The position numbers and the translations under genes are program-made. Of a DNA stretch of 64,000 nt, positions 35,728 to 44,856 are shown one piece after another. Where the stretch lies: NCBI GenBank assembly GCA_019113915.1, contig DXGM01000035.1, positions 1-64,000 on the forward strand, given 5' to 3'. The notes under the pieces were generated by a model. The model saw only the letters and a program-made list of their open reading frames with translations. It did not search any database and had not been told where the DNA came from. Positions within the stretch are counted from its first letter, which is position 1. Every line of letters begins with the position of its first letter. The DNA is from Candidatus Gordonibacter avicola. GTDB taxonomy: Bacteria; Actinomycetota; Coriobacteriia; Coriobacteriales; Eggerthellaceae.

Positions 35728-38524
35728 GCCGTTCCTCCCGCCGCTTCTCGCCCACCACATCATCTGCATTCACCGCCGGCAGCGAGAACGAAAACTCGCA
35801 CCCGCGCGGCTGCACGTTGCGCACCTCAAGCGTGCCGCCGTGCACCTCCACGATGGAGCGGCACAGCGGAAGCCCCAGGCCCATGCCGCGTTTGAAGTCG
35901 CCACTCTTGCCACTCGGCTTGCCGGTAGACCCATTGTAGAACAGGTCGAACAGGTGCTCGCGATCCTCCTCGGAAATGCCGGGACCCTCATCGGTCACCG
36001 TGATGCGCACGCGTGGCTTCCCCTGCTCACGCACGGCGGCCGCCTTCACTACCACGCTCCCCTCAACCGGCGAATAGGCAAGCGCATTGTTCACCAAGTT
36101 CACAATCACCTGAATGATGAGGCGCGCGTCCATGTCGGCCATGAGCAGATCGTCGGCCACTTCAGCGTGCACACGGCCTTCGCCGGCGCGCCGGTCGATG
36201 TGCTCTAGCGCCTCGTGCACCACCTCGCCCACCATCTCGGGTTGACGGTCAATCTCCATGGTGCCGTTGTCGATGCGCGTGATGGACAGCAGGTTTTCCA
36301 CCAGCGCAATGAGCCAGTGAGCATCATCGTGAATGTCGCGGTAGAGGCGTTCACGTTGGGCACGCTCCATGGTGTCGCCATCGAGCAACAACATATCCGC
36401 ATCGCCGGAGATGCTGGTGAGCGGCGTGCGCAGGTCGTGCGAAATGGTGCGCAGCAAATTCGAGCGCAACGTTTCTTTCTCCACCTTTACTTCCATGGCG
36501 CGGCGCTCTTCGGCCGAGGCAATCTGCTCGGCGGCTTGTCCGCACTCGTGCACAATCATGAGCAAGAGGTTCTTCTCGAACGCGCCAAAATCGGCGTCGT
36601 CGCTGGTGTCGCTAGTGTCGTCCATCACTACGCCCACCACGCCGTACACCACGTTTTTGGCGCTGACCGGCAGATAGAGGCAACGCGCGTCGGCAAGCGT
36701 ACCCGTGGTGGCGCCGGCTCGCTCGTTGTTCGCGGCAACCCATGCGGCCACGGCAGCCTCAGTCGACGACACGAGATCGGCCGCTGACGCATCCGCGCCC
36801 TTGGTGCCAGGAACGTCGTGCACCTCCCCCTCACCCACATGTTCGTCGGCGTACAACCGGTACGTAACCACCGGGCGGTTGAGCAGTTTCACCACCTGGC
36901 CAGCGGTGGAGCGGAAGCACTCGTCCAGCGTAACGGCCGACTGAATGGTGCGGCTCGATTCCAGCAACACCTCCATGCGATACGCCCGGCGGGCGCTGCT
37001 TTCAGTCTGGCTCTTCATGCGCACGGCAAGCGAGGTGGCCAACAGCGTGCCCAGCAGCAGGAAGATAAACACAAACGACGAGTTCAACCCATAGGCGTGC
37101 AGCGTGAAGCGCGGAATGGTGAAGAAGAAGTTGTACGCGAGCATACTGCCAAGCGAAACCAGCACTGCGAAGAAAAACCCGTCGGCACGCGTGGCGAACA
37201 AAAGCGCCACCAGCAGATACAACATGAGCACCATCGAACTTGCCATGCCCATGCCGTAAATGAGCAACCCGATGGCCGAAGCGATGGCCACCGACGCCGC
37301 CGCCTTCCACGCATCACCCAGCGTGAAGCGGAAGCCCCGCTCTTCGCGCAGGCGCCCGTACTGTGCTGGGAGATCCTTCACTGGCACCACATCCACCACG
37401 GCGCCGTGCGCGAGCCGGGTAAGGCGGCTCACCAAACCCTCGCGAGCGAGCAGGCCCCCGCGCAGCCCGGTGGCGTTGCCCACCACAATATGCGTGACGC
37501 CCGCCGCCTGGGCATACTGGGCAATCTGGCGCGCGATGTCGTCGCCGTGCAGCGTGACCACACGTGCGCCCAGCTCTTCGGCCACGTCGATGTTCGCCCG
37601 CAGCGTGCGGCGGCGCGCTGCATCAAGCTTGCTGCTACGCGACGTTTCCATCACCAGTGCCGTGAACGTGCCGCGATATGCCTCGGCCATGTTCGCTGCC
37701 GCGCGAATGGCCTTCACGTTGCCGGCGTCTTCGGTGACATACACAAGCACGTCTTCGCCGGCTTCCACGCGCGGCCCCGCCTGGGCGCGTTCGGCCTTGC
37801 GGGAAAGCCGCTCGGCCATGCGGCGCAACGCAATTTCGCGCAGCGCCGCGAGGTTTTTCTGCGAGAAAAAGTTGCCAAGCGCCGTGCGAGCGCGGTCGGG
37901 CAGGTACACTTTGCCAGCCTCAAGACGCTCGATGAGATCGTCCGGCTCGATGTCCACCAGTTCCACCGATGCCGCCTCGTCGAACACGCGATCGGGGATG
38001 CGCTCGGCCACCACCACCTGCGTGATGGCGGCTATCTTGTCGTTCAAGCTTTCGAGGTGCTGCACGTTGACCGTGGTGAACACGTTAATGCCGGCGCGCA
38101 GCAACTCTTCGACATCCTGATAGCGCTTACGGTGGCGGCACCCGGGCGCGTTTGTGTGGGCAAGTTCGTCCACCAGTACAATTTGCGGGCGACGCGCGAG
38201 CACAGCGTCGAGGTCGAACTCCTTCAGCGTGATGCCGCGATGAGCTACCTCGCACGGCGAAATACACTCAAGGCCCTCCACCAGCGCCATGGTATCGGCA
38301 CGTGTGTGTGGCTCCACATAGCCAACTACCAGGTCAAACCCTTTCTCCAGCACCGCGTGTGCCTCTTCGAGCATGGCATACGTCTTGCCTACGCCAGCTG
38401 CGTAGCCGAAGAATATCTTAAGCTTGCCGCGCGTGTCGCCTTCCGCCGCCTCTGCCTCGGCAATCTGCCGGAGAATAGCGTCAGGGTCGCGGCGCAGCGC
38501 GTAGTGATACGTTGAATCCGCCAT
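35720..38524 (-). CDS. kdpD: Sensor histidine kinase KdpD
   Basis: 934 residues, the usual length. The N-terminal KdpD domain has Walker A LKIFFGYAAGVGKTYAMLEE (about 35) and VLVDELAHTNAPGCRHRKRY. Next come a Usp-like domain (about 250-375), four membrane helices (about 405-500), a GAF region, the H-box LLRTISHDLRTPLTSISGDA (about 700) and an ATPase domain ending GMGLGLPLCRSIVEVHGG. It senses low potassium and controls KdpE phosphorylation. Its start is 21 nt after kdpC. Confidence 0.97.
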   Translation of the reverse strand: MADSTYHYALRRDPDAILRQIAEAEAAEGDTRGKLKIFFGYAAGVGKTYAMLEEAHAVLEKGFDLVVGYVEPHTRADTMALVEGLECISPCEVAHRGITLKEFDLDAVLARRPQIVLVDELAHTNAPGCRHRKRYQDVEELLRAGINVFTTVNVQHLESLNDKIAAITQVVVAERIPDRVFDEAASVELVDIEPDDLIERLEAGKVYLPDRARTALGNFFSQKNLAALREIALRRMAERLSRKAERAQAGPRVEAGEDVLVYVTEDAGNVKAIRAAANMAEAYRGTFTALVMETSRSSKLDAARRRTLRANIDVAEELGARVVTLHGDDIARQIAQYAQAAGVTHIVVGNATGLRGGLLAREGLVSRLTRLAHGAVVDVVPVKDLPAQYGRLREERGFRFTLGDAWKAAASVAIASAIGLLIYGMGMASSMVLMLYLLVALLFATRADGFFFAVLVSLGSMLAYNFFFTIPRFTLHAYGLNSSFVFIFLLLGTLLATSLAVRMKSQTESSARRAYRMEVLLESSRTIQSAVTLDECFRSTAGQVVKLLNRPVVTYRLYADEHVGEGEVHDVPGTKGADASAADLVSSTEAAVAAWVAANNERAGATTGTLADARCLYLPVSAKNVVYGVVGVVMDDTSDTSDDADFGAFEKNLLLMIVHECGQAAEQIASAEERRAMEVKVEKETLRSNLLRTISHDLRTPLTSISGDADMLLLDGDTMERAQRERLYRDIHDDAHWLIALVENLLSITRIDNGTMEIDRQPEMVGEVVHEALEHIDRRAGEGRVHAEVADDLLMADMDARLIIQVIVNLVNNALAYSPVEGSVVVKAAAVREQGKPRVRITVTDEGPGISEEDREHLFDLFYNGSTGKPSGKSGDFKRGMGLGLPLCRSIVEVHGGTLEVRNVQPRGCEFSFSLPAVNADDVVGEKRREERRG

Positions 38525-38544
38525 GGCCGCCCTTTCCTTTCCGC

Positions 38545-39144
38545 TTACAGAATACCATCGAGCATAAGGTTCACCTTGAGCACGTTCACGCGTGCCTCGC
38601 CAAGGATGCCGAACTGCGGCTGTTCGGTGCAGGCGTCAATGATGGCGCGAATTTCGGACGCACTCTTGCCCGTAGTACGCACGAGGCGCTCCACCTGATA
38701 CTCGGCTGCAGCTGGGGAGATATGCGGGTCGAAACCGCTGCCGGAGTTCGTCACGAGGTCGCTCGGGATGGGCTGGTTACCCTGCTCGGGATGGGCAGCG
38801 CGAATGCGGTCGACGCGCTCCTGCACGATAGAGGCGAACTCATCGCTTGCGGGACTTATGTTGGAAGGCGCGTACCACAGTACAGGGTTACCCGCGTCGT
38901 CGGTGAACGAAGTGGTATTTAGGCTGGTGGCGCGGCCCCACAGGTGCTTTTCATCCGTGAACTGCTGGCCGATAAGTTCACTGCCATATACGGTACCATC
39001 CACTTCAATGAGCGAGCCATTTGCCTGATGCGGGAAGAACAGTTGCGCAACACCCGTGACAGCTGCGGTATACAGCACACCGCACAGCACGGTGGCAACA
39101 AGGAAGAAGAGTACCCCGGTAATCCAGGTTTTTGCTTTGGTCAT
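38545..39144 (-). CDS. kdpC: K+-transporting ATPase subunit KdpC
   Basis: 199 residues from the ATG at 39144 (MTKAKTWITGVLFFLVATVL), preceded by GGAAAGGAA. One membrane helix near the N-terminus, then the conserved periplasmic domain with ANGSLIEVDGTVYGSELIGQ, WGRATSLNT, SGSGFDPHISPAAAEYQVER and the final RVNVLKVNLMLDGI. It is a partner of KdpA that aids potassium binding. A nine-residue longer start is possible but less likely. Confidence 0.95.
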   Translation of the reverse strand: MTKAKTWITGVLFFLVATVLCGVLYTAAVTGVAQLFFPHQANGSLIEVDGTVYGSELIGQQFTDEKHLWGRATSLNTTSFTDDAGNPVLWYAPSNISPASDEFASIVQERVDRIRAAHPEQGNQPIPSDLVTNSGSGFDPHISPAAAEYQVERLVRTTGKSASEIRAIIDACTEQPQFGILGEARVNVLKVNLMLDGIL

Positions 39145-39174
39145 GAGAGTTCCTTTCCTTTCCAAGCGCACGCG

Positions 39175-41283
39175 TTATGCCACGCCAAGCGCGGTCAGCC
39201 CCATGTCAAGCAGCTTGATGGCTACGAACGGCAGCACCATGCCGCCCAGGCCATACACCAACAAGTTGCGCGTGAGCAGACTCTGCGATGAGGCTTCGCG
39301 ATACTTCACGCCCTTCAGCGCCAGCGGAATGAGCGCCACAATAATGAGCGCGTTGTAAATGACAGCCGCGAGGATGGCCGTGGTGGGGCTGGTGAGGTGC
39401 ATGATGTTGAGCGCCTCAAGCGCCGGGTACAGCGGCACGAACAGCGCGGGCACAATGGCGAAGTATTTAGCCAGGTCATTCGCTATAGAGAACGTGGTCA
39501 GGCTGCCGCGCGTCATGAGCAACTGTTTACCGATGCGCACGATGTCGATAAGCTTCGTCGGCGACGAGTCGAGGTCCACCATGTTGCCGGCTTCCTTCGC
39601 CGCCTGGGTGCCGCTGTTCATAGCCACAGCCACGTCGGCTTGCGCGAGGGCAGGTGCGTCGTTCGTACCGTCACCCGTCATGGCCACCATATGGCCCTCG
39701 GCCTGGTACTGACGAATGGCGGCTAGCTTCGACTCGGGCGTGGCTTCAGCAATGAAGTCGTCCACGCCGGCCTCGGCCGCTATCGCGGCGGCTGTCAAGG
39801 GATTATCCCCGGTAATCATGACGGTTTTGATGCCCATGGTGCGCAGGTCGGCAAAGTTTTCCTTAATGCCCTGCTTCACGATATCCTTCAAATGGATGAC
39901 GCCGAGCACGCGATGGTCGCGCGCCACCAGCAGCGGCGTGCCGCCCGCGCGCGATACGCTTTCGACAGCACGGCCACATTCGTCACTGTAGGTGCCGCCG
40001 GCCGCTTCCACGTAGGCGCGCACCGCATCGGCCGCACCCTTGCGAATCTCGTGGCCCTCGAAGTCCACGCCGCTCATGCGCGTCTGCGCCGTAAAGGGGA
40101 TAGACACCATACCCGAACCCTCAAGCGAGCGGGCGCGAATGTCGAAGCGCTCTTTCGCCAACACCACGATGCTGCGACCTTCGGGCGTCTCGTCGGTGAG
40201 GCTGGCCAGCTGCGCGGCATCGGCCACTTCTCGCTCGGTGGCGCCGTCCACCGGGATGAACTCGGCCGCCTGACGATTGCCGAGCGTGATGGTGCCGGTC
40301 TTGTCGAGCAAAAGCACATCCACATCTCCCGCCGCCTCCACGGCGCGACCACTCATGGCCAGCACGTTTGCCCGGTTCAGACGGCTCATACCGGCAATAC
40401 CAATGGCCGACAGCAGCGCTCCAATGGTGGTGGGTGCCAGACACACGAACAGCGCCACAAGCGAGGTGAGCGTGGTTGGATTCGCAATGCCTTCAAGGTT
40501 CGCGCCGAAGCCGCTGAACGCAAAGAGCGACACCGACACCACGAGAAACACAATGGTCAAGGCCACCAGCAGAATTTCAAGCGCCACTTCGTTCGGCGTT
40601 TTTTTGCGCGCGGCCGACTCCACCATGGCAATCATCTGGTCTAGGAAGCTGTGGCCAGCATCGGCCGTCACGCGCACCACCAGCCAGTCGGACAGCACCG
40701 TAGTACCGCCCGTCACGGCCGAGCGATCGCCACCCGCCTCGCGGATGACCGGAGCAGACTCGCCCGTGATGGCGCTTTCGTCCACCGAAGCCGCACCCAT
40801 CACAATTTCGCCGTCAGCGGGAATCTGCTCGCCCGCCGCCACGTAGAACAGGTCTTTCTTCTTGAGAAGGGCCGAGTTCACCTCATCAGCACGCAGGCGG
40901 AAGAATTCGGCTGGGTCGTCGACGTGCGTACCCTTCGCCACAAGGCCCTCGTTCAGTTTATGAGCCGCCACGTCGCGCTTCGCCGCACGCAGGGCGTCAG
41001 CTTGCGCCTTGCCACGACCTTCGGCCAGCGCCTCCGCGAAGTTCGCGAACAACACCGTGAGCCAAAGAATTATCGACACCGCCAACGTGAACGCCGGATA
41101 CGTGTCGGCAATGCCGAATAGCGACAGGATGAACAGTACAAACGTGAGCACCGCCGAAAGATACACCATGAGCATGACCGGGTTTTTCGCCTGCTCACGG
41201 GGCGAAAGCTTCGCAAACGCGTCCCTTACGGCGCGCCTCGCGAGCGCGCCGGCGGCCCCCTGCCGCAGTGTGGTAGTTGTCAT
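39175..41283 (-). CDS. kdpB: K+-transporting P-type ATPase subunit KdpB
   Basis: 702 residues. Actuator motif TGES ([11 protein letters not shown]), phosphorylation motif DKTGT ([16 protein letters not shown]), [13 protein letters not shown] in the nucleotide domain and hinge [20 protein letters not shown] are all intact, with about seven membrane helices. It hydrolyses ATP to drive potassium uptake with KdpA and KdpC. It is 12 nt after kdpA. No defect is visible. Confidence 0.98.
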   Translation of the reverse strand: MTTTTLRQGAAGALARRAVRDAFAKLSPREQAKNPVMLMVYLSAVLTFVLFILSLFGIADTYPAFTLAVSIILWLTVLFANFAEALAEGRGKAQADALRAAKRDVAAHKLNEGLVAKGTHVDDPAEFFRLRADEVNSALLKKKDLFYVAAGEQIPADGEIVMGAASVDESAITGESAPVIREAGGDRSAVTGGTTVLSDWLVVRVTADAGHSFLDQMIAMVESAARKKTPNEVALEILLVALTIVFLVVSVSLFAFSGFGANLEGIANPTTLTSLVALFVCLAPTTIGALLSAIGIAGMSRLNRANVLAMSGRAVEAAGDVDVLLLDKTGTITLGNRQAAEFIPVDGATEREVADAAQLASLTDETPEGRSIVVLAKERFDIRARSLEGSGMVSIPFTAQTRMSGVDFEGHEIRKGAADAVRAYVEAAGGTYSDECGRAVESVSRAGGTPLLVARDHRVLGVIHLKDIVKQGIKENFADLRTMGIKTVMITGDNPLTAAAIAAEAGVDDFIAEATPESKLAAIRQYQAEGHMVAMTGDGTNDAPALAQADVAVAMNSGTQAAKEAGNMVDLDSSPTKLIDIVRIGKQLLMTRGSLTTFSIANDLAKYFAIVPALFVPLYPALEALNIMHLTSPTTAILAAVIYNALIIVALIPLALKGVKYREASSQSLLTRNLLVYGLGGMVLPFVAIKLLDMGLTALGVA

Positions 41284-41295
41284 TTCTTCACCTTT

Positions 41296-43068
41296 CTACA
41301 GCACCATCATCAGGTGCTCGGCCACCGGACCCAGCGCCAGCGCCGGGAACATCGTAAGCGCGCCCACGAGCAGCACCATGAGGATGAGCAGAAACACGAA
41401 CAGAGCATTGCTGGTTGACAGCGTGCCAGCACCCACTGCCACTTTCGGACGTGCACACAGGCTACCGGCGAGCACGCACACTGCCGCAAGGGGTATGAAC
41501 CGGTTCGCGAGCATTTCAAGTGCCAGCACCACGTTGATGTAGGGGGTGTTCGCATTGAAGCCCGCGAAGGCCGAGCCGTTGTTGCCGCCGGTTGACACAG
41601 CCGCGTAGAGCACCTCCGAGAACCCGTGCGGGCCTGCGTTGTTCACGCTGGCAGCGGTGGCCGGGTCGAGGCAGAGGGCGGTGCCGCCTATCAGGATGAG
41701 CAGCGGCGTGGTCACGCATAGCACGGCGGCCATGCGCATTTCCTTCGGCCCCAGCTTTTTGCCCAGATACTCGGGCGTGCGACCCACCATGAGACCCGCA
41801 ATGAATACCGTGAGCAGGACAAACCCAATCATGCCGTACAGGCCGCAGCCCACGCCGCCAAACACCACCTCGCCAAGTGCCATGAGAATCATAGGCACCA
41901 TGCCGCCAAGCGGTGTGAAGCTGTCGTGCATAGCATTCACCGCGCCGTTCGATGCTGCCGTGGTAAATGCCGCCCAAAGCGACGAGTCGGTCACACCGAA
42001 GCGTGTCTCCTTGCCTTCCATGTTGCCACCAGACTGACCGTCGAGACCCATGTACACCTGCCCGTCGGCCGCCAGTTGCGGCGTGCCAAGCTGCTCAGCC
42101 ACGGCGATGGCTACAAGCCCCGCCACCAGTAGAATAAACATAGCCGCAAAAAGGGCACGTCCTTGGCGACGGCCCGCAACGAAGCGTCCGAAGCTAAACA
42201 CGCAGGTCACTGGTAAAAGCAGCAGCGAAAGACACTGGATGAGGTTCGTAAGCGGCGTCGGGTTTTCCAGTGCACTGGCCGAGTTCACACCGTTATAGCC
42301 GCCTCCGTTGGTGCCGAGCTGTTTGATGGCCACCTGGCTTGCTTGCGGCCCAAGGGGCACCACCGCCTGGTCAATAGTATCAACGGCAGCCGGATCGTCG
42401 GCAGCCACCACATCGCCTTCAGCCGTTACGCCCACCGGCTCAAGCAGTTGTACTTCTTCATAGGGCGCAAGGTTTTGCGGTGAACCCTGCCATACATCGG
42501 CAAGCGCCACCACCAGTGAAAGCGGCAGCAGCACGAACAGCAGGGCGCGCGTCACGTCCACAAAAAAGTTGCCGAGACCGCGCTCACCTTCGCTTACCAG
42601 GCCGCGGAACAGCGCAAACAGCACTGCCAGACCCACCGCCGGCGTCACGAAGTTCTGTACCGTCAGCCCGAGCGCCTGCGAAAGGTAGCTGAGCGCCGCC
42701 TCGCCGCTGTACGCCTGCCAGTTCGTATTCGTAACGAAGCTGACCGCCGTGTTAAACGCGAGGTCCCAGCTGAGGCCCGGCAGACCTTCCGGATTGCCCG
42801 GCAACACACCTTACAGCATGAGTAGGGCGAACAACCCCACCAGCGACACGGCCGAAAACGCAAGCGCGTTTATGAGGTAGGTTTTCCACCCCATGCTTTC
42901 GCGCTTGTCCACGTGGATGCCCCGGTAGATGAGGTTCTCCACCGGCACCAACACGCGCGAAAGCACCGTGCGCTCGCCAGCCATTGCTCGATTGAGGTAC
43001 GCCGACAGCGGGAGGGCCAGCGCTACCAACAGCGCCAGGTAAACGCCGTATTCCAACAGTTCGTCCAT
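41296..43068 (-). pseudogene. kdpA: K+ channel-like subunit KdpA, interrupted by an in-frame TAA at codon 86
   Basis: The frame starts at the ATG at 43068 (MDELLEYGVYLALLVALALP), which overlaps the kdpF stop, and runs 85 codons to ALLML, then TAA (42811-42813). The same frame continues without shift as GVLPGNPEGLPGLSWDLAFN to 41296. In other KdpA proteins the interrupted position is often Gln (CAA/CAG), so one C-to-T change explains it. All four selectivity regions lie downstream and are intact (NTNWQAYSGE, TNGGGYNGVNS, TAASNGAVNAM, STGGNNGSAF). Full length would be about 590 residues. It is a nonsense allele, a readthrough site or a sequencing error; restart at a downstream codon would lose helices 1-2. 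Confidence 0.9.
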
Positions 43069-43160
43069 CACCGCTCATCGCCACCTTTCAGCAGCACGGC
43101 GAACAGGTAAAGCGCAACACATACGCTCAACCCGCCCACAACCGCGGTCACGATTTCCAT
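43068..43160 (-). CDS. kdpF: KdpF small membrane peptide
   Basis: 30 residues, MEIVTAVVGGLSVCVALYLF followed by AVLLKGGDER, a single membrane helix with a short charged end. It is the usual first gene of kdp operons and stabilises the KdpABC complex. Its TGA overlaps the kdpA ATG (TGATG). GGAAGG precedes its ATG. Confidence 0.9.
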   Translation of the reverse strand: MEIVTAVVGGLSVCVALYLFAVLLKGGDER

Positions 43161-43228
43161 TGTCCTTCCTTTCCTTGAACGTGCTTACTTGAGTGGCGCC
43201 CGCAGCCTGCGTTCGCCACCACGCAAAC

Positions 43229-43297
43229 CAGCATAGGAAGATGCGTGTGAACACGGCATAAAGATGCGCGCGGGAGTATTAAGATGGTGCAAAGATG
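43229..43297 (-). promoter_or_regulatory. kdp promoter with four CATCTT half-sites (candidate KdpE operators)
   Basis: On the minus strand CATCTT occurs at 43297-43292, 43286-43281, 43266-43261 and 43243-43238, spaced 11, 20 and 23 bp, i.e. near whole helical turns. The last overlaps the -35 area of a TATGCT -10 box (43229-43234). OmpR-type regulators such as KdpE bind direct repeats 10-11 bp apart. The rest of the gap 43298-43440 shows only a weak plus-strand TATGAT near 43402 for the next gene. Confidence 0.55.
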
Positions 43298-43440
43298 GGC
43301 ATGGGCGCGCGAGGCGAGTGGCGACGCGAGAGACGGGAAGGCGCGGGGCGGCACCTTTCATAAACGTGGCAACAACTTTCGGGCGAAAATAGAACAGGGA
43401 GTATGATTGCGCGCAGGGGTAAAAGGCGTAGGATGAGGAT

Positions 43441-44817
43441 ATGAATCAGGAGCTAACAGAAAACGACGAGCGGGTAGACGACGCAAAGGTGCGCGAGCGC
43501 AGTGGTGCGCGTGGCGGCGAGCGTTTGTGGACGCCGCTGTTCGCACTCATTGTGGCGATGACGCTGTGCACCTTTATGGTGGGACAGGGGCTGAACTCGG
43601 GCACGTCGGTGTATCTGGCACACGCGGGCGAGGGCGCCGCGTTCGCAGGCGTGCTGGCCGCTGTGTTTTCCATTGCCGCGGCGGTCACGCGTATTGTGTG
43701 CGGGCCCCTCATTGATAAGCGAGGGCGCTACCAGGCCATGTGCGTGGGCATGATGCTTTTGGCCGTGGGCACGGTGGCACCCGCGCTGGTGAATAACCCC
43801 GTCATGTTCGTGGCGTGTCGCGTGGTGCAGGGCATTGGGTTTTCGGCGGCCACCACCGCCTCGGCTACGGCAGCCGCCGACGTGCTGCCACTTTCCCGCT
43901 TGGGCGAAGGCATTGGCTACTACGGGTTGGGACAGGCGCTCGCCATGTCCATCGGGCCAGCGCTCGCGCTGTTTTTGGTGTCCACCGACCCAGCCGAGAA
44001 CTTGTACTTTGGCCTAACCGCTATCTGCGTGACTGGCCTCGTGTTCACACTGTTCTGCCGCTACGAGCACAACCCGGCGCGTTTGCCCGCCACCTCGGCG
44101 TATCGCCGCAAGTGGGAGGCGCGCCGCGCAGCAGAAGTGGCGGGAATGACAGGAGAATTGGAGGCAGCGCAGACGGCAGACAACCCGGCCCCTGGTCAAA
44201 AGCCAGCCGCACGCAGCGCCGGCGACGAACCATCTCTAAGCGGTTGGCGCAGCGTTTTGGAGCCGCGCGCACTCCCGGGCGCACTCCCCATGCTGGTACT
44301 GAGCCCGGCCTTCGGTTTCGGCATCTTCTTCGTGGGGCTGTACGGCACGTCACTCGGCATAAGCAACCCCGGGCTGTTCTATACGCTGTCGGCCGTCAGC
44401 ATGATTGTGGTGCGCCTGAATTCGAAATCGTTCATGGACCGCGTCGCGCCGATCAAGGTGTTCGCCGCCTCCACCGTGTGCGGCGTTGGCGCCTTCGCGC
44501 TTTTGCTGTTCGCAGGCGCAGGCGGCTCAGGTTCCGGCGACATGCCGTTCTACCTGGGCGGCATCCTGTACGGCGTGTGCCTGGGCATCAGTTCGCCGCT
44601 CAACCAGTCCGTCGCCGTGAAGAACACCCCGCCCGCCCGCTGGGGCGCTACCAACGCCCTGTTTCTGCTGGCCACCGACCTGGGCATTGGCATGAGCTCG
44701 CTCGTCTGGGGCCTCGTGAACGACTCCTTCGGCTTCGGCGCCACCATCCTCTGCGTCATCACCTGCATCCTCGCCGCCTTCCTAGTATCCTGCATCACCT
44801 ACCCCCGCGAACGGTAA
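43441..44817 (+). CDS. MFS transporter
   Basis: 458 residues with 12 predicted membrane segments. LWTPLFALIVAMTLCTFMVG is TM1; IVCGPLIDKRGRYQAMCVGM carries the G-x3-D-x-x-G-R signature; VVQGIGFSAATTASATAAAD is the antiporter-like TM5 region, which suggests a drug-efflux or metabolite exporter group. A long polar loop (about 200-250) separates the halves. GAGGAT precedes the ATG. It stands alone between kdp and tsa genes on the opposite strand. The substrate is unknown. Confidence 0.88.
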   Translation: MNQELTENDERVDDAKVRERSGARGGERLWTPLFALIVAMTLCTFMVGQGLNSGTSVYLAHAGEGAAFAGVLAAVFSIAAAVTRIVCGPLIDKRGRYQAMCVGMMLLAVGTVAPALVNNPVMFVACRVVQGIGFSAATTASATAAADVLPLSRLGEGIGYYGLGQALAMSIGPALALFLVSTDPAENLYFGLTAICVTGLVFTLFCRYEHNPARLPATSAYRRKWEARRAAEVAGMTGELEAAQTADNPAPGQKPAARSAGDEPSLSGWRSVLEPRALPGALPMLVLSPAFGFGIFFVGLYGTSLGISNPGLFYTLSAVSMIVVRLNSKSFMDRVAPIKVFAASTVCGVGAFALLLFAGAGGSGSGDMPFYLGGILYGVCLGISSPLNQSVAVKNTPPARWGATNALFLLATDLGIGMSSLVWGLVNDSFGFGATILCVITCILAAFLVSCITYPRER

Positions 44818-44856
44818 AACTCCGGTGCAACAGATGTCGATCTGGCGAACGATACC

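Noticed and set aside
42811-43071. An independent small gene of 86 codons upstream of kdpA
   Set aside because: It is in the same frame as kdpA, has KdpA's N-terminal helices and continues directly past a single stop codon.
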